A stretch of 49,973 bases of DNA, from the NCBI RefSeq assembly GCF_030326305.1, contig NZ_JACAKB010000008.1, positions 1 through 49,973 on the forward strand, written 5' to 3'. Shown here piece after piece: positions 31,801 through 38,766 of the stretch. Under the pieces are notes generated by a model. It was not told where the DNA came from and did not search any database. It saw only the letters and a list, made by a program, of their open reading frames with translations. Position 1 is the first letter of the stretch, and each line of letters begins with the position of its first letter. Made by a program: the position numbers and the translations under genes. The DNA comes from Myroides odoratimimus. Its GTDB lineage: Bacteria; Bacteroidota; Bacteroidia; Flavobacteriales; Flavobacteriaceae.

Positions 31801-33617
31801 ATGGAAAAAAAGACTTTCACTTATCTAATTCAATTAATCGCAGTTATTGGGGTACTTACACTGATTACACAATACAAGATTCAACAGATCCGACTAAATA
31901 CAAATGGATTCAGGTTAGAGGAGATGCAATAACTTCTAAGATAGAGCCTGTAAATAAGTATGAAGGAATGTTATGGATAGATAGTTCTAAGTCTCCATTT
32001 GAGCAAAAAGTATGGAATGGAAATAGGTGGGAGGTTGTTGGTCTTACTATTAATGACTTTGAGGTTGGAGGTAGGAATTTGATTCAAAACAGTGGAAATT
32101 TTAAAACTACAGAACATTGGAAGTCTAATGGTGGAGGTATTTCTTTAGGACAGGGAACAGGAGAAAGTTATCTAAAAACTAATCTACCTGGAGGTTTAAT
32201 AGGTGCTGGTAAAAATGCAACAATTCCTGTAGAAAAAAACGGTATTTATACCTATAGTGCATATATATATTCAACAGAAGAACTTAAGATTACTAATGTA
32301 ACACCACTTCATTTTTGGGTTCAAGGTCAGGGATCTAATACTACTCAATATACTGTATTAAAAAATACAGGTGGTGTAGTGCCAGCAGGTGTATGGACAA
32401 GAATTGTAACTGTTTTTAAAGTGAATGGTGTTGATGGTTTAAATTTTACGCCTATTATATATCAAAGCCCAATTATTCAAGAAGTATATGTAAAGAATTT
32501 TCAATTAGAGAAAGGTAATATAGTTACAGCATGGAATCCATCTATCGAAGATACTGAAGCAGATCTAGAAGCTATACGTGAGAAGAATAGGCAGCAAGAA
32601 AGAGATATTAATAATTTGAATACCACGACTAATCTTTTGAATCAAAAGACTAATTATCTAACAACAACTACTCAGGGTAATGTGATAACTACAGGTACTA
32701 CAGAAGTAGGAGATGCAAATGGAAATGCTAAGGCTGGGATGACAGGTGTAGCGAGTCCTAATCCATCGAATATTAGTCAAAATAGGCGTGTGGTTTTTTA
32801 TGCAGGTACAGGATTCGCTAATCGAGAGAATGCAAAAATACAGATATGGGATGATGGAAAATTTGTAGCTACTGATGTGCTGTTAACAGGTATTATTAAT
32901 GCTATTGGAGGGACTTTTAAAAATGTTACAGCAGAGAACTTGACTGTTACTAGTGGTACGTTTACAGGTACTATGAATGCTAAGGCTGGGTACTTTGGTA
33001 ATTTAGTTGTTACAGGTAAGTCTATTACTAATCAACCTCAAGGAGTACAGGAGGTAAATAATATGTTGTTATGGGTTAGGAATAGAGTAGGTAATAACAG
33101 GTTTAAAAATGTGCTTATTGGTGGTTATTCAGAAGAGAGTCCAGATAATATCAGGCAAGATGTAGGTGCGTTGCAAGTATATTCTCAAGCAGATGAGTGG
33201 AATCAGGATCATATAGGTTCTAGTTTTGAAGTGGTAGGAGGCAAACCTGATAGAAGGATGGCTATCAAAGTGAAAGGCGGTGGTATAGGTAATTTAGGAG
33301 GTACTGCAGTAGCTATACAAATAAGTTCGTTTTTAGTGACACATGAATCAACTATAATTTATACTGGTACGGGTACCTTAGAACTTAATCTTCCTTTTTC
33401 AGATATGGATAGATATGATGGAAGGCAAGTAACAGTAAGAAATAAGTATAGAAATACGTATATAAGAGTGTTAGGAAGGGATGCAGGTATTTGGTTTTTT
33501 GATACTCAAAACGCTTCTGCTTGGGGGGCAGTAACTATTGGTCCTAAGACTACCACAGTTACTTTTACTTATGTAGATGGGGATTGGTACGTCACTAATT
33601 TATATGGATGGAATTAA
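28869..33617 (+). CDS. Large tail fibre / receptor-binding protein with internal duplications
   Basis: The ATG at 28869 (MSSKKITYRK) is preferred to GTG at 28860; the product has 1582 residues. Parts: an N-terminal baseplate-attachment region; short collagen-like Gly-X-Y runs (GTNGKDGVNGKDGKQG, GEQGVPGAKGQDG); a carbohydrate-binding-module-like domain present twice (about 608-773 and 1065-1230) and encoded by nearly identical 497-bp repeats; two 67-residue tandem units between; and a C-terminal shaft plus beta-rich tip (about 1290-1582). It probably decides host range. No reverse transcriptase is nearby. Confidence 0.85.
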   Translation: MSSKKITYRKEKGSRLTSNEVDQNFSYLDERIDKVSQKDYIIYNAGYTYNSTAVTASSGSVWLLDGEQYTNMMDFAFSVKPTSKDRYRVDVIYMDKAGVIDIKTGIESTEGYIKDRIDVLEYLLVYVNELGVQSVSASIDGDYISKLSLGWVDVDHKKPVLEATEQRSHINIVGGNVIIDTIANGIFEISVPVDFHDGYEVAIRNLRTSYLTLVNSSKLRIYTGQDYTLRPGEIITFKYDKREQCFVVSGALDIRLDWQNVDEIIGVDSMRMVVDSSAGDALNPNDLNTKLAPTILRYFKDYTSDAVGWQWSRFSGDETADKAWSKGKTKRVLELTPVDFTDAINKGNVSFMCEAVVNNATVAGVWVGKLVDTVKTIRIQSTGTQFKGKSPEYILLRAIANNIQVKKTEWFKDDVLTNINESVMVYNNQVSSFVVMKLRVTAVDGVVYEDSVTLSKVVDGTNGKDGVNGKDGKQGAAVVWTEWMTGAKHYNNEKEIYYIYHRPTQTVWKLKDGYNDIVAPANPDSRYVQQPHLEQVVTKVLVAEGANIAGFIFKNGKMVSQYPSPNNPDLILDGVKGEIIAKKLTIVPNSPADKFIDEKVKDGFGSIQVGGRNLIQNSGNFKTTEHWKSNGGGISLGQGTGESYLKTNLPGGLIGAGKNATIPVEKNGIYTYSAYIYSTEELKITNVTPLHFWVQGQGSNTTQYTVLKNTGGVVPAGVWTRIVTVFKVNGVDGLNFTPIIYQSPIIQEVYVKNFQLEKGNIVTAWNPSIEDTEIKIMDQEVYYEYSQDGQAWHIPPLQSTDNYQRIKKGTGLWSIPVRITGVPGEKGKDGVQLYTWIRYADSPTSGISASPVNKNYVGYAYNKISINPSNNYSDYDWQLTKGNTGEQGVPGAKGQDGIQLYNWIRYADSPTSGISASPVGKSYMGIAVNKTSITPSNNYSDYDWQLTKGNTGEQGVPGKAGQDGRTPFTHTAYANSIDGKKDFHLSNSINRSYWGTYTDYTIQDSTDPTKYKWIQVRGDAITSKIEPVNKYEGMLWIDSSKSPFEQKVWNGNRWEVVGLTINDFEVGGRNLIQNSGNFKTTEHWKSNGGGISLGQGTGESYLKTNLPGGLIGAGKNATIPVEKNGIYTYSAYIYSTEELKITNVTPLHFWVQGQGSNTTQYTVLKNTGGVVPAGVWTRIVTVFKVNGVDGLNFTPIIYQSPIIQEVYVKNFQLEKGNIVTAWNPSIEDTEADLEAIREKNRQQERDINNLNTTTNLLNQKTNYLTTTTQGNVITTGTTEVGDANGNAKAGMTGVASPNPSNISQNRRVVFYAGTGFANRENAKIQIWDDGKFVATDVLLTGIINAIGGTFKNVTAENLTVTSGTFTGTMNAKAGYFGNLVVTGKSITNQPQGVQEVNNMLLWVRNRVGNNRFKNVLIGGYSEESPDNIRQDVGALQVYSQADEWNQDHIGSSFEVVGGKPDRRMAIKVKGGGIGNLGGTAVAIQISSFLVTHESTIIYTGTGTLELNLPFSDMDRYDGRQVTVRNKYRNTYIRVLGRDAGIWFFDTQNASAWGAVTIGPKTTTVTFTYVDGDWYVTNLYGWN
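30691..31187 (+). repeat. 497-bp fibre repeat, copy 1
   Basis: This copy and 32062-32558 are offset by exactly 1371 bp and differ at two bases seen by eye (31133 G vs 32504 A; 31181 C vs 32552 T), both silent. Each encodes the same about 165-residue beta domain (starts VGGRNLIQNSGNF). Such identity implies very recent duplication or gene conversion. Confidence 0.9.
31345..31746 (+). repeat. Two tandem 201-bp fibre units
   Basis: Two units of 201 bp (67 codons) each encode QLY-W-RYADSPTSGISASPV, then a NNYSDYDWQLTKGNTGEQG ending with a collagen-like linker. They are similar but not identical (conserved blocks such as GCAGATAGTCCTACTTCAGG at 31386 and 31587), so they are older than the 497-bp duplication. 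Confidence 0.85.
32062..32558 (+). repeat. 497-bp fibre repeat, copy 2
   Basis: This is the second copy of the domain at 30691-31187, 1371 bp downstream and in the same frame. Recombination between the copies would delete 1371 bp (457 codons) without shifting the reading frame, giving a shorter fibre. Confidence 0.9.
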
Positions 33618-33654
33618 AAAATACAATCATAATTAAATAAAAAAGAGTAAGAAG

Positions 33655-33945
33655 ATGAGTAAAATGAAAGTGAAAACAAAAGAAGTCAGAACGGTTGTGG
33701 AAGGTGAAGTGACTGGAGGAGTGGTAACATTAGATTATAGTCAAGTGAGTAATGCTGCACCTGAGAATATTGGGATTAATGCTGTGTGTGGAGAGAGTAA
33801 TTTGTATGGGAGTTTTCACGCACCTAACAAGAGTTTTAATATTAGTGTGAATGGGTATGATAATGCTACATCTACAGTGATAGATGAGATTTTTAAAATG
33901 TGTGTTGATGTAGCTGAAGGAAAAGCTGTGATTAGTGAGAAGTAA
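33655..33945 (+). CDS. Small hypothetical protein after the fibre
   Basis: The 96 residues are beta-rich (VKTKEVRTVVEGEVTGGVVTLDYSQ..., then NISVNGYDNATSTVIDEIFKM). No membrane segment. It is placed between fibre and lysis genes, where fibre chaperones or small tail accessories are usual. Not recognised as a family. Confidence 0.6.
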   Translation: MSKMKVKTKEVRTVVEGEVTGGVVTLDYSQVSNAAPENIGINAVCGESNLYGSFHAPNKSFNISVNGYDNATSTVIDEIFKMCVDVAEGKAVISEK

Positions 33946-33951
33946 TTAAAT

Positions 33952-33974
33952 AAGGCTACTTCGGTAGCCTTTAA
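33952..33974 (+). terminator. UUCG-loop hairpin before the lysis cassette
   Basis: AAGGCTAC-TTCG-GTAGCCTT is a very stable tetraloop hairpin 8 bp after the previous stop codon, followed only by TTAATTT rather than a clear T run. It may partly terminate or may stabilise or process the late transcript before the holin gene. Confidence 0.5.
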
Positions 33975-33979
33975 TTTAA

Positions 33980-34510
33980 ATGAAGATGAAGCAGGTGATC
34001 GAATTACAGGAGTATTTAATGTGTGCTTTAGGGCAGTTAAGGATAAGTATGAAGTTGAGTGGAGTTGTAGGATTCTTAGGAGTGGTGATGGTTAATGTAT
34101 TCGATGCTGTGCATAAATGGTTAGATGTAAATTTTGATTATGTCAGTATCGCTTTATTTTTAGTATCTGTGAATCACTTATTAGGTAGTGCGGTACATAA
34201 ATGGATTCTTAAGGATTGGGATTGGCAAAAGAATAAAGTAGGGATATTGATTAATATATGTGTGGTTATTATAGGAGGTTTAGTATTCGAAGCTTTGACT
34301 CATATTACTAAAGAGCAAGACTTTGTATATAGCTACCTAAAGATGACAACTAGGTTGATAGTGTGTATTCATCCAGGACTAAACATAATGAAGAATTTGC
34401 ATATTCTTACGACAGGTAAGTTTCCGCCTAAAGCTATTATGGATTTGTTCGGAGGGTTTCAAAAGGATTTGAGTTGGAATAGGTTTAAAAGTAAAAAAGA
34501 AGAGGAATAA
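33980..34510 (+). CDS. Holin-like membrane protein
   Basis: This 176-residue protein has three or four membrane segments (about 28-45, 53-72, 86-108 and a weaker one near 118-132) and a basic, charged C-terminus (KSKKEEE). It lies directly before the glucosaminidase, overlapping it by one base. Size and order match the phage_holin_4-like holins of Bacteroidota phages that release endolysin. The holin role rests on topology and position. Confidence 0.7.
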   Translation: MKMKQVIELQEYLMCALGQLRISMKLSGVVGFLGVVMVNVFDAVHKWLDVNFDYVSIALFLVSVNHLLGSAVHKWILKDWDWQKNKVGILINICVVIIGGLVFEALTHITKEQDFVYSYLKMTTRLIVCIHPGLNIMKNLHILTTGKFPPKAIMDLFGGFQKDLSWNRFKSKKEEE

Positions 34511-35043
34511 TGGGATATGTAACTTTTGATGAGTTATCAGCTTATGAAGATAACGCAAGTAAATATTTGAATGATAGATTAGCAGATGCTAAAACAATTC
34601 AAGATATGTATGGTATGGATTATAGGATACCATTAACGGTTTCAGCAGTTGAAACTGGTTGGGGAAAACATGTGAAAGGATTTAGTTATTTTGGAATTAA
34701 GTATGGGGCTAATGACAAGCAGTTGATAACAACTACTGAATATAGTGCTTATAATAATTTGAAGTTTCCTGAGATTATAAGTATTAGTCCTGTGGTAATT
34801 AATGGGAAGAATATGTATAAGTACGTAGTGAAGGATTGGTTTGTTGTTTATAAAACCCCTTATGATAGTTTTAAGGGATATTATAAGTTCTTAGAGGATA
34901 ATCCAAGATATAAAACTGCACTTCAGTTTAAAGATCAACCTTTGAGGTTTTTTGAAGAAGTTGCTAAAGCTGGGTATGCTACAGCGCCAAACTATGCAGA
35001 TACGTTAAAACAAGTTTATGCAAGTGTGGTTAAGAGGCTGTAG
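34510..35043 (+). CDS. Endolysin: glucosaminidase-family muramidase
   Basis: The 177 residues match the glucosaminidase/FlgJ-like family (GH73): catalytic E48 in SAVETGWGKH, then FGIKYG (about 61-66), YDSFKGYYKFLEDNPRY (about 118-134) and a C-terminal YADTLKQVYASV motif. It cuts the glycan strands of peptidoglycan. There is no signal peptide, so holin-dependent release is expected. Its end overlaps the spanin gene by 26 bp. Confidence 0.88.
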   Translation: MGYVTFDELSAYEDNASKYLNDRLADAKTIQDMYGMDYRIPLTVSAVETGWGKHVKGFSYFGIKYGANDKQLITTTEYSAYNNLKFPEIISISPVVINGKNMYKYVVKDWFVVYKTPYDSFKGYYKFLEDNPRYKTALQFKDQPLRFFEEVAKAGYATAPNYADTLKQVYASVVKRL

Positions 35044-35485
35044 CTTGATCTTATGTGTTTTGTTTTTTGGCTGTGGTAGTCGGAAGGTAAATAAGAGTGA
35101 ATTTATCCAGGTGATAGAACAGCAAAGTGTGAAGGAGGTTAAAAGTGATTTGAAGCTATCTGTAAAGGATAGTTTCGTTAGTCAGTTTGTAAATAAGAAT
35201 AGTCGTTTTAAGGCAACTGAAATAAAGATAGATAAAGATGGGGGTGTTGTTATTAGTAATCCAATTGTTGAAGTTGTAGAGGAGTCAGGTAGTACGGCTG
35301 GTGTCTATGATAGTATTGTTAAGGATAAAGGATTAAGTAAGGTTGCTGAATCTGTTAAGACTTCTAGTAATAATAAAGATAAGAATGTGGATCAGGAACA
35401 ATATAGTTGGTGGGGTTGGTTGGTTCCGCTGGGGGTGCTGGTTGGGGTAGGTTGGTTGGTATTAAAGAAAACCCGAGTGATTTAG
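35018..35485 (+). CDS. Putative unimolecular spanin (u-spanin)
   Basis: This 155-residue protein has an N-terminal lipoprotein signal with lipobox ending at C19 (CVLFFGC-G), a soluble middle part with charged, helical and serine-rich sequence, and a C-terminal membrane helix (about 131-149, GWLVPLGVLVGVGWLVL) followed by a basic tail. A lipid anchor in the outer membrane plus a membrane helix in the inner membrane is the layout of u-spanins such as T1 gp11, which fuse the two membranes in the last lysis step. It overlaps the endolysin gene. Confidence 0.75.
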   Translation: MQVWLRGCSLILCVLFFGCGSRKVNKSEFIQVIEQQSVKEVKSDLKLSVKDSFVSQFVNKNSRFKATEIKIDKDGGVVISNPIVEVVEESGSTAGVYDSIVKDKGLSKVAESVKTSSNNKDKNVDQEQYSWWGWLVPLGVLVGVGWLVLKKTRVI

Positions 35486-35502
35486 TCGCTCGGGTTTTTT
35501 TA
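35467..35502. terminator. Bidirectional terminator at the end of the late operon
   Basis: ACCCGAG and CTCGGGT form a hairpin with a 7-T tail rightward and TTTTCTTT leftward. It overlaps the end of the spanin gene and also ends the leftward membrane-protein gene. Confidence 0.8.
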
Positions 35503-36042
35503 TTAGGAATAAAGTTTATAATTTTTATCGAAAAAAACATCAAATTCTTTTAGTAATAGAATGTAATCTTTTTGTAGTTCATTTCTTAAGTGTGACTCAT
35601 TAATTAAATTGTCTGTATTTTCGTTGTATTTGGTATTAATTGATATACTTGTCATATAAATTTTTTTAACTATTTGTATGTATTTGTCTATTTCTTCTTT
35701 CGAATATTTTGATAAATACAATTTTAATGTTTCTAATTCAGTGACTAATTCAAAATGAGAATTTGATATTTTACTTGTTGTTATTGTAAATCCTGCAGAA
35801 AGTTGACAACCATTAGTCATTAGGTTGATTAAATGATTTATAGGTTTTGAAAAATCAATTAAAGCTTTATTTATTTTTTCTATTTGGTTGAATTTTCTTT
35901 CATAAAAAACAGTAGTTCTAATTTCAATCTGTTTTGATTTTCTATCAAATATAGTCTTTAAAAGAAATCCAATGGCTCCAATTACAACAGTAACTTGAGA
36001 CCAATTATCTAATATTATCTTTATGAGTTCTTCTGTTTTCAT
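35503..36042 (-). CDS. Membrane-anchored hypothetical protein at the right prophage end
   Basis: This 179-residue protein has one membrane segment near the N-terminus (about 13-33), then a basic stretch (FDRKSKQIEIRT) and a long helical cytoplasmic part. Leftward orientation between the lysis genes and attR, with its own terminator, is typical of accessory genes expressed in the lysogen. It resembles in layout the 271-residue protein of the left cargo operon. No family recognised; superinfection exclusion is a guess. Confidence 0.65.
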   Translation of the reverse strand: MKTEELIKIILDNWSQVTVVIGAIGFLLKTIFDRKSKQIEIRTTVFYERKFNQIEKINKALIDFSKPINHLINLMTNGCQLSAGFTITTSKISNSHFELVTELETLKLYLSKYSKEEIDKYIQIVKKIYMTSISINTKYNENTDNLINESHLRNELQKDYILLLKEFDVFFDKNYKLYS

Positions 36043-36116
36043 ATATAGTGGTTAGTGTATATTCAAATGTATGAAAAAGAATTAATAGAGAAGTTTTGAA
36101 TGTATAAAATATAAAG

Positions 36117-36136
36117 CTATACAAATACTGTACAAT
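36117..36136. promoter_or_regulatory. Right-end CTATACAA sites (candidate integrase arm sites)
   Basis: CTATACAA (36117-36124) and CTGTACAA (36129-36136, one mismatch) repeat the 8-mer found three times near attL. Their position about 55-75 bp from the attR core supports a role in integrase or excisionase binding. Confidence 0.5.
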
Positions 36137-36147
36137 TAGAAGAATAA

Positions 36148-36189
36148 AAAAACGCAACACTCTGTTTTATAAGGGTGTTGCGTTTTTTG
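36148..36189. terminator. Phage-supplied terminator downstream of tRNA-Leu
   Basis: AACGCAACAC and GTGTTGCGTT form a 10-bp stem with T runs on both sides. Since the tRNA is read leftward, this hairpin from phage DNA now terminates tRNA-Leu transcription, replacing the host one left at 2233-2267. Confidence 0.8.
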
Positions 36190-36191
36190 CA

Positions 36192-36205
36192 GTGCCCGGA
36201 GTGGG
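36192..36205. other. attR: right attachment-site core
   Basis: This copy of GTGCCCGGAGTGGG forms the 3' acceptor strand and part of the T stem of the intact tRNA-Leu gene. The phage restores the tRNA end on integration. Confidence 0.87.
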
Positions 36206-36272
36206 AATCGAACCCACACTCCGAAGAACACGAGTTTGAGTCGTGCGCGTCTACCAATTCCGCCATCCGGGC
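36193..36272 (-). tRNA. tRNA-Leu, anticodon CAA
   Basis: On the minus strand the gene begins GCCCGGATGGCGGAATTGG and ends with TCCGGGCA. The acceptor stem GCCCGGA/TCCGGGC is perfect, and the anticodon stem CACGA/TCGTG has loop CTCAAAC, so the anticodon is CAA (reads UUG). The T arm has GTTCGATTC, and there is a long variable arm as in leucine tRNAs. No CCA is encoded. It is the integration target of the prophage. Confidence 0.95.
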
Positions 36273-36430
36273 TGATGACTTATTGTTTGTGAGTGCAAAT
36301 GTAGATAAAAAAAATTAGGTACAAAGAAAAAATATAAAAAAAATCGTTTTCTCAATTTATATTTTATAAATTTGCACCGCTTAATAAATATAGTTAAGCT
36401 CTAACTCGCAACATAACAACTAATTATATA

Positions 36431-37372
36431 ATGTCATATTTCGAACCAGACGCTAAGATTTTTGCATGTGCTCAGAGCGTTGAGCTTGCTGAGAAAATTG
36501 CAAAAGCATACGGAGTAGAACTAGGAAAAGTAACTCTATCACATTACAGTGATGGGGAGTTTCAACCTTCTTTTGAAGAATCAATTAGAGGACGAAGAGT
36601 TTTCTTAGTATGTTCTACATTTCCGTCATCAGATAACCTGATGGAATTGTTACTAATGTGTGATGCTGCTAAACGTGCATCAGCAAGACATATTACGGCT
36701 GTAATTCCTTATTTTGGATGGGCTAGACAGGATAGAAAGGACAAACCAAGGGTTCCAATTGGAGCGAAGTTAGTTGCTAAATTGCTTGAGTCAGCAGGGG
36801 CAACTCGTATCATGACTATGGATTTACATGCAGATCAAATCCAAGGATTTTTTGAAAAACCAGTAGATCATTTATATGCATCTACAATCTTTTTACCTTA
36901 TGTAAAAAGCTTAAAACTTGACAATTTAACAATTGCATCTCCTGATATGGGAGGATCTAAGAGAGCTTATGCTTACTCTAAGTTTTTAGAATCAGATGTT
37001 GTAATTTGTTATAAACAACGTAAACAAGCTAATGTTATTGATAAAATGGAGTTAATAGGAGATGTTACAGGACGTAATGTAATCTTAGTTGACGATATGA
37101 TTGATACAGGAGGTACTTTAGCTAAAGCAGCTGATATGATGATGGAGCGTGGAGCATTAAGCGTTAGAGCTATATGTACACATGCTATTTTATCAGGAAG
37201 TGCTTATGAGAAAATAGAACAATCAGCTATTCAAGAATTAATCGTTACAGATTCAATTCCATTGAAGAAGCCTTGTGATAAAATAAGAGTATTAAGTTGT
37301 GCTCCATTATTCGCAGAAGTAATGCACAATGTACATGCTAATGAGTCTATTAGTAAGACTTTTGTAGTTTAG
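36431..37372 (+). CDS. prs: Ribose-phosphate pyrophosphokinase
   Basis: This enzyme makes PRPP from ribose 5-phosphate and ATP, feeding nucleotide, His and Trp synthesis. Its 313 residues are of usual length. It has the N-terminal DGEFQPSFEESIRGRRVF loop, the ATP segment IPYFGWARQDRKD, the metal-binding MDLHADQIQGFF (about 136-147), and the PRPP loop VDDMIDTGGTL (about 218-228). All class I residues are present. It starts the host operon-like pair with the L25 gene, 28 bp apart. Confidence 0.96.
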   Translation: MSYFEPDAKIFACAQSVELAEKIAKAYGVELGKVTLSHYSDGEFQPSFEESIRGRRVFLVCSTFPSSDNLMELLLMCDAAKRASARHITAVIPYFGWARQDRKDKPRVPIGAKLVAKLLESAGATRIMTMDLHADQIQGFFEKPVDHLYASTIFLPYVKSLKLDNLTIASPDMGGSKRAYAYSKFLESDVVICYKQRKQANVIDKMELIGDVTGRNVILVDDMIDTGGTLAKAADMMMERGALSVRAICTHAILSGSAYEKIEQSAIQELIVTDSIPLKKPCDKIRVLSCAPLFAEVMHNVHANESISKTFVV

Positions 37373-37400
37373 AATTTATTAATTTTTTAAATATATTTAA

Positions 37401-38009
37401 ATGAAATCAATTACGATTAAAGGATCTGAAAGAGAAAGCGTAGGTAAAGTATCAACTAAAGCCTTACGTAATGCTGGAATGGTACCTTGCGTGTTATACG
37501 GAGGAACTGAAGCAGCTGTGCATTTTTCTGCTGAAGAAAAAGCATTCAAAAATTTAGTTTATACTCCAAACGTACACACAGTGGTAATTGAGTTGGAAGG
37601 TGGAAAAACATTCAACGCTATCTTACAAGATATCCAGTTCCACCCAGTAAGCGATAAAATCTTACATATCGATTTCTATCAATTACATGACGATAAAGAA
37701 ATTACATTAGAAGTACCAGTTAAAATTACTGGAAACTCTAAAGGAGTAATGGCTGGAGGGGTATTGAACCTAAACTTACGTAAATTGAAAGTTAAGGCTT
37801 TACCAGCTAACTTACCTGACTTCGTAGAAGTAAACATTTCTAACTTAGAAATGGGGAACAAATTATATGTTACTGATGTACCTGTTAACAATTACAAATT
37901 GTTACACACTGATAACACTGTAATCTGTCAAGTAAGAATTTCTCGTGCAGCTATGAAAGCAGCTCAAGAAGCAGCGAAAGCAGCAAAAGCTACTCCAAAG
38001 AAAAAATAA
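37401..38009 (+). CDS. rplY: 50S ribosomal protein L25/general stress protein Ctc
   Basis: This 202-residue protein binds 5S rRNA. The N-terminal L25 domain (about 1-93, with [28 protein letters not shown]) is followed by the TL5/CTC C-terminal beta domain (about 100-185) and a Lys/Ala-rich tail. The prs-rplY-pth order is conserved in many bacteria. It is followed by a terminator. Confidence 0.95.
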   Translation: MKSITIKGSERESVGKVSTKALRNAGMVPCVLYGGTEAAVHFSAEEKAFKNLVYTPNVHTVVIELEGGKTFNAILQDIQFHPVSDKILHIDFYQLHDDKEITLEVPVKITGNSKGVMAGGVLNLNLRKLKVKALPANLPDFVEVNISNLEMGNKLYVTDVPVNNYKLLHTDNTVICQVRISRAAMKAAQEAAKAAKATPKKK

Positions 38010-38032
38010 TTCTTTTGAGAAGATATTTATTA

Positions 38033-38065
38033 AGAGCACCTGTGTTTACACAGGTGCTTTTTTTA
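38033..38065 (+). terminator. Terminator after rplY
   Basis: AGCACCTGTG and CACAGGTGCT form a perfect 10-bp stem followed by TTTTTTT, 23 bp after the rplY stop. Confidence 0.85.
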
Positions 38066-38138
38066 TGTCTTAAAATAAGGTTACTTCTTTGCTTTAATGT
38101 ACTTTTGTAACACAATTAATTATGTCATTAATAGAAGG

Positions 38139-38705
38139 ATGAAGAAGTTTTTAATTATAGGATTAGGAAATATCGGTGCTGAGTATATCAACACACGTCA
38201 TAATATCGGTTTTAAAGTAGTAGACGAAATAGCTAATGAGCTTGGGGGAGATTGGCAAACTGTAAAACTTGGAAGCTTAGCAGAAGTAAAGATAAAAGGT
38301 AGAACACTTTTATTACTAAAGCCTAATACATATATGAATCTAAGCGGTAAGGCTGTTCAGTATTGGATGGAGAAAGAAAAGATTCCAGTAGAGAATATTT
38401 TAGTGATTACAGATGATTTAAATCTAGCTTTCGGAACCATTAGAATAAAGCCAAAAGGATCTGATGGAGGTCACAATGGATTAAAAAGTATTCAAGGTAC
38501 TTTAAACTCTGCTGCATATCCTCGTTTTAGATTTGGTATCAGTGATGAATTTAAGAAAGGACAGCAAGTTGACTATGTTTTAGGGGTATGGGATGAGAAA
38601 GAGAAAGAACAGTTACCAGAACGTCTTAAAATGGCTTCTAAGGCAGTGCAAGAGTTTGCTTTAGGAGGATTAAATAATGCTATGAATACTTATAATGGAA
38701 AATAG
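38139..38705 (+). CDS. pth: Peptidyl-tRNA hydrolase
   Basis: This enzyme releases peptides from stalled peptidyl-tRNA in the cytosol. The ATG at 38139 (MKKFLIIGLGNIG) is the family start; the upstream ATG at 38097 adds an unrelated leader. It has 188 residues. Catalytic residues are visible in NTRHNIGF (His about 20) and the asparagines in NTYMNLSG and GGHNGLKSI. It is complete. Confidence 0.95.
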   Translation: MKKFLIIGLGNIGAEYINTRHNIGFKVVDEIANELGGDWQTVKLGSLAEVKIKGRTLLLLKPNTYMNLSGKAVQYWMEKEKIPVENILVITDDLNLAFGTIRIKPKGSDGGHNGLKSIQGTLNSAAYPRFRFGISDEFKKGQQVDYVLGVWDEKEKEQLPERLKMASKAVQEFALGGLNNAMNTYNGK

Positions 38706-38725
38706 ATTAAGTAAAGCTTATAAAG

Positions 38726-38764
38726 TAAAAAAGGAGTTACTCAATGAGTAACTCCTTTTTTTAT
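38726..38764. terminator. Bidirectional terminator between pth and aspS
   Basis: AAAAAAGGAGTTACTCA pairs with TGAGTAACTCCTTTTTT. The genes converge here, and T runs on both strands serve both. Confidence 0.88.
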
Positions 38765-38766
38765 CA

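Larger units (their letters stand above)
2269..36205. mobile_element. HK97-type siphovirus prophage integrated in tRNA-Leu(CAA)
   Basis: The 14-bp sequence GTGCCCGGAGTGGG occurs at 2269-2282 and at 36192-36205. The right copy is the 3' end of an intact leftward tRNA-Leu and the left copy is an orphan remnant. Between them lie an integrase, repressor, initiator and helicase, HNH, both terminases, portal, protease, capsid, connectors, tail tube, tape measure, fibre and lysis genes, in normal siphovirus order with no broken structural gene. It therefore looks intact and potentially inducible. Cargo blocks are seen at 3911-6843, 12286-12552, 16732-18024 and 35503-36042. Confidence 0.93.

Noticed and set aside
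28869-33617. Diversity-generating retroelement acting on the fibre gene
   Set aside because: No reverse transcriptase gene or template repeat is present; the long duplications are almost identical and not adenine-mutated.
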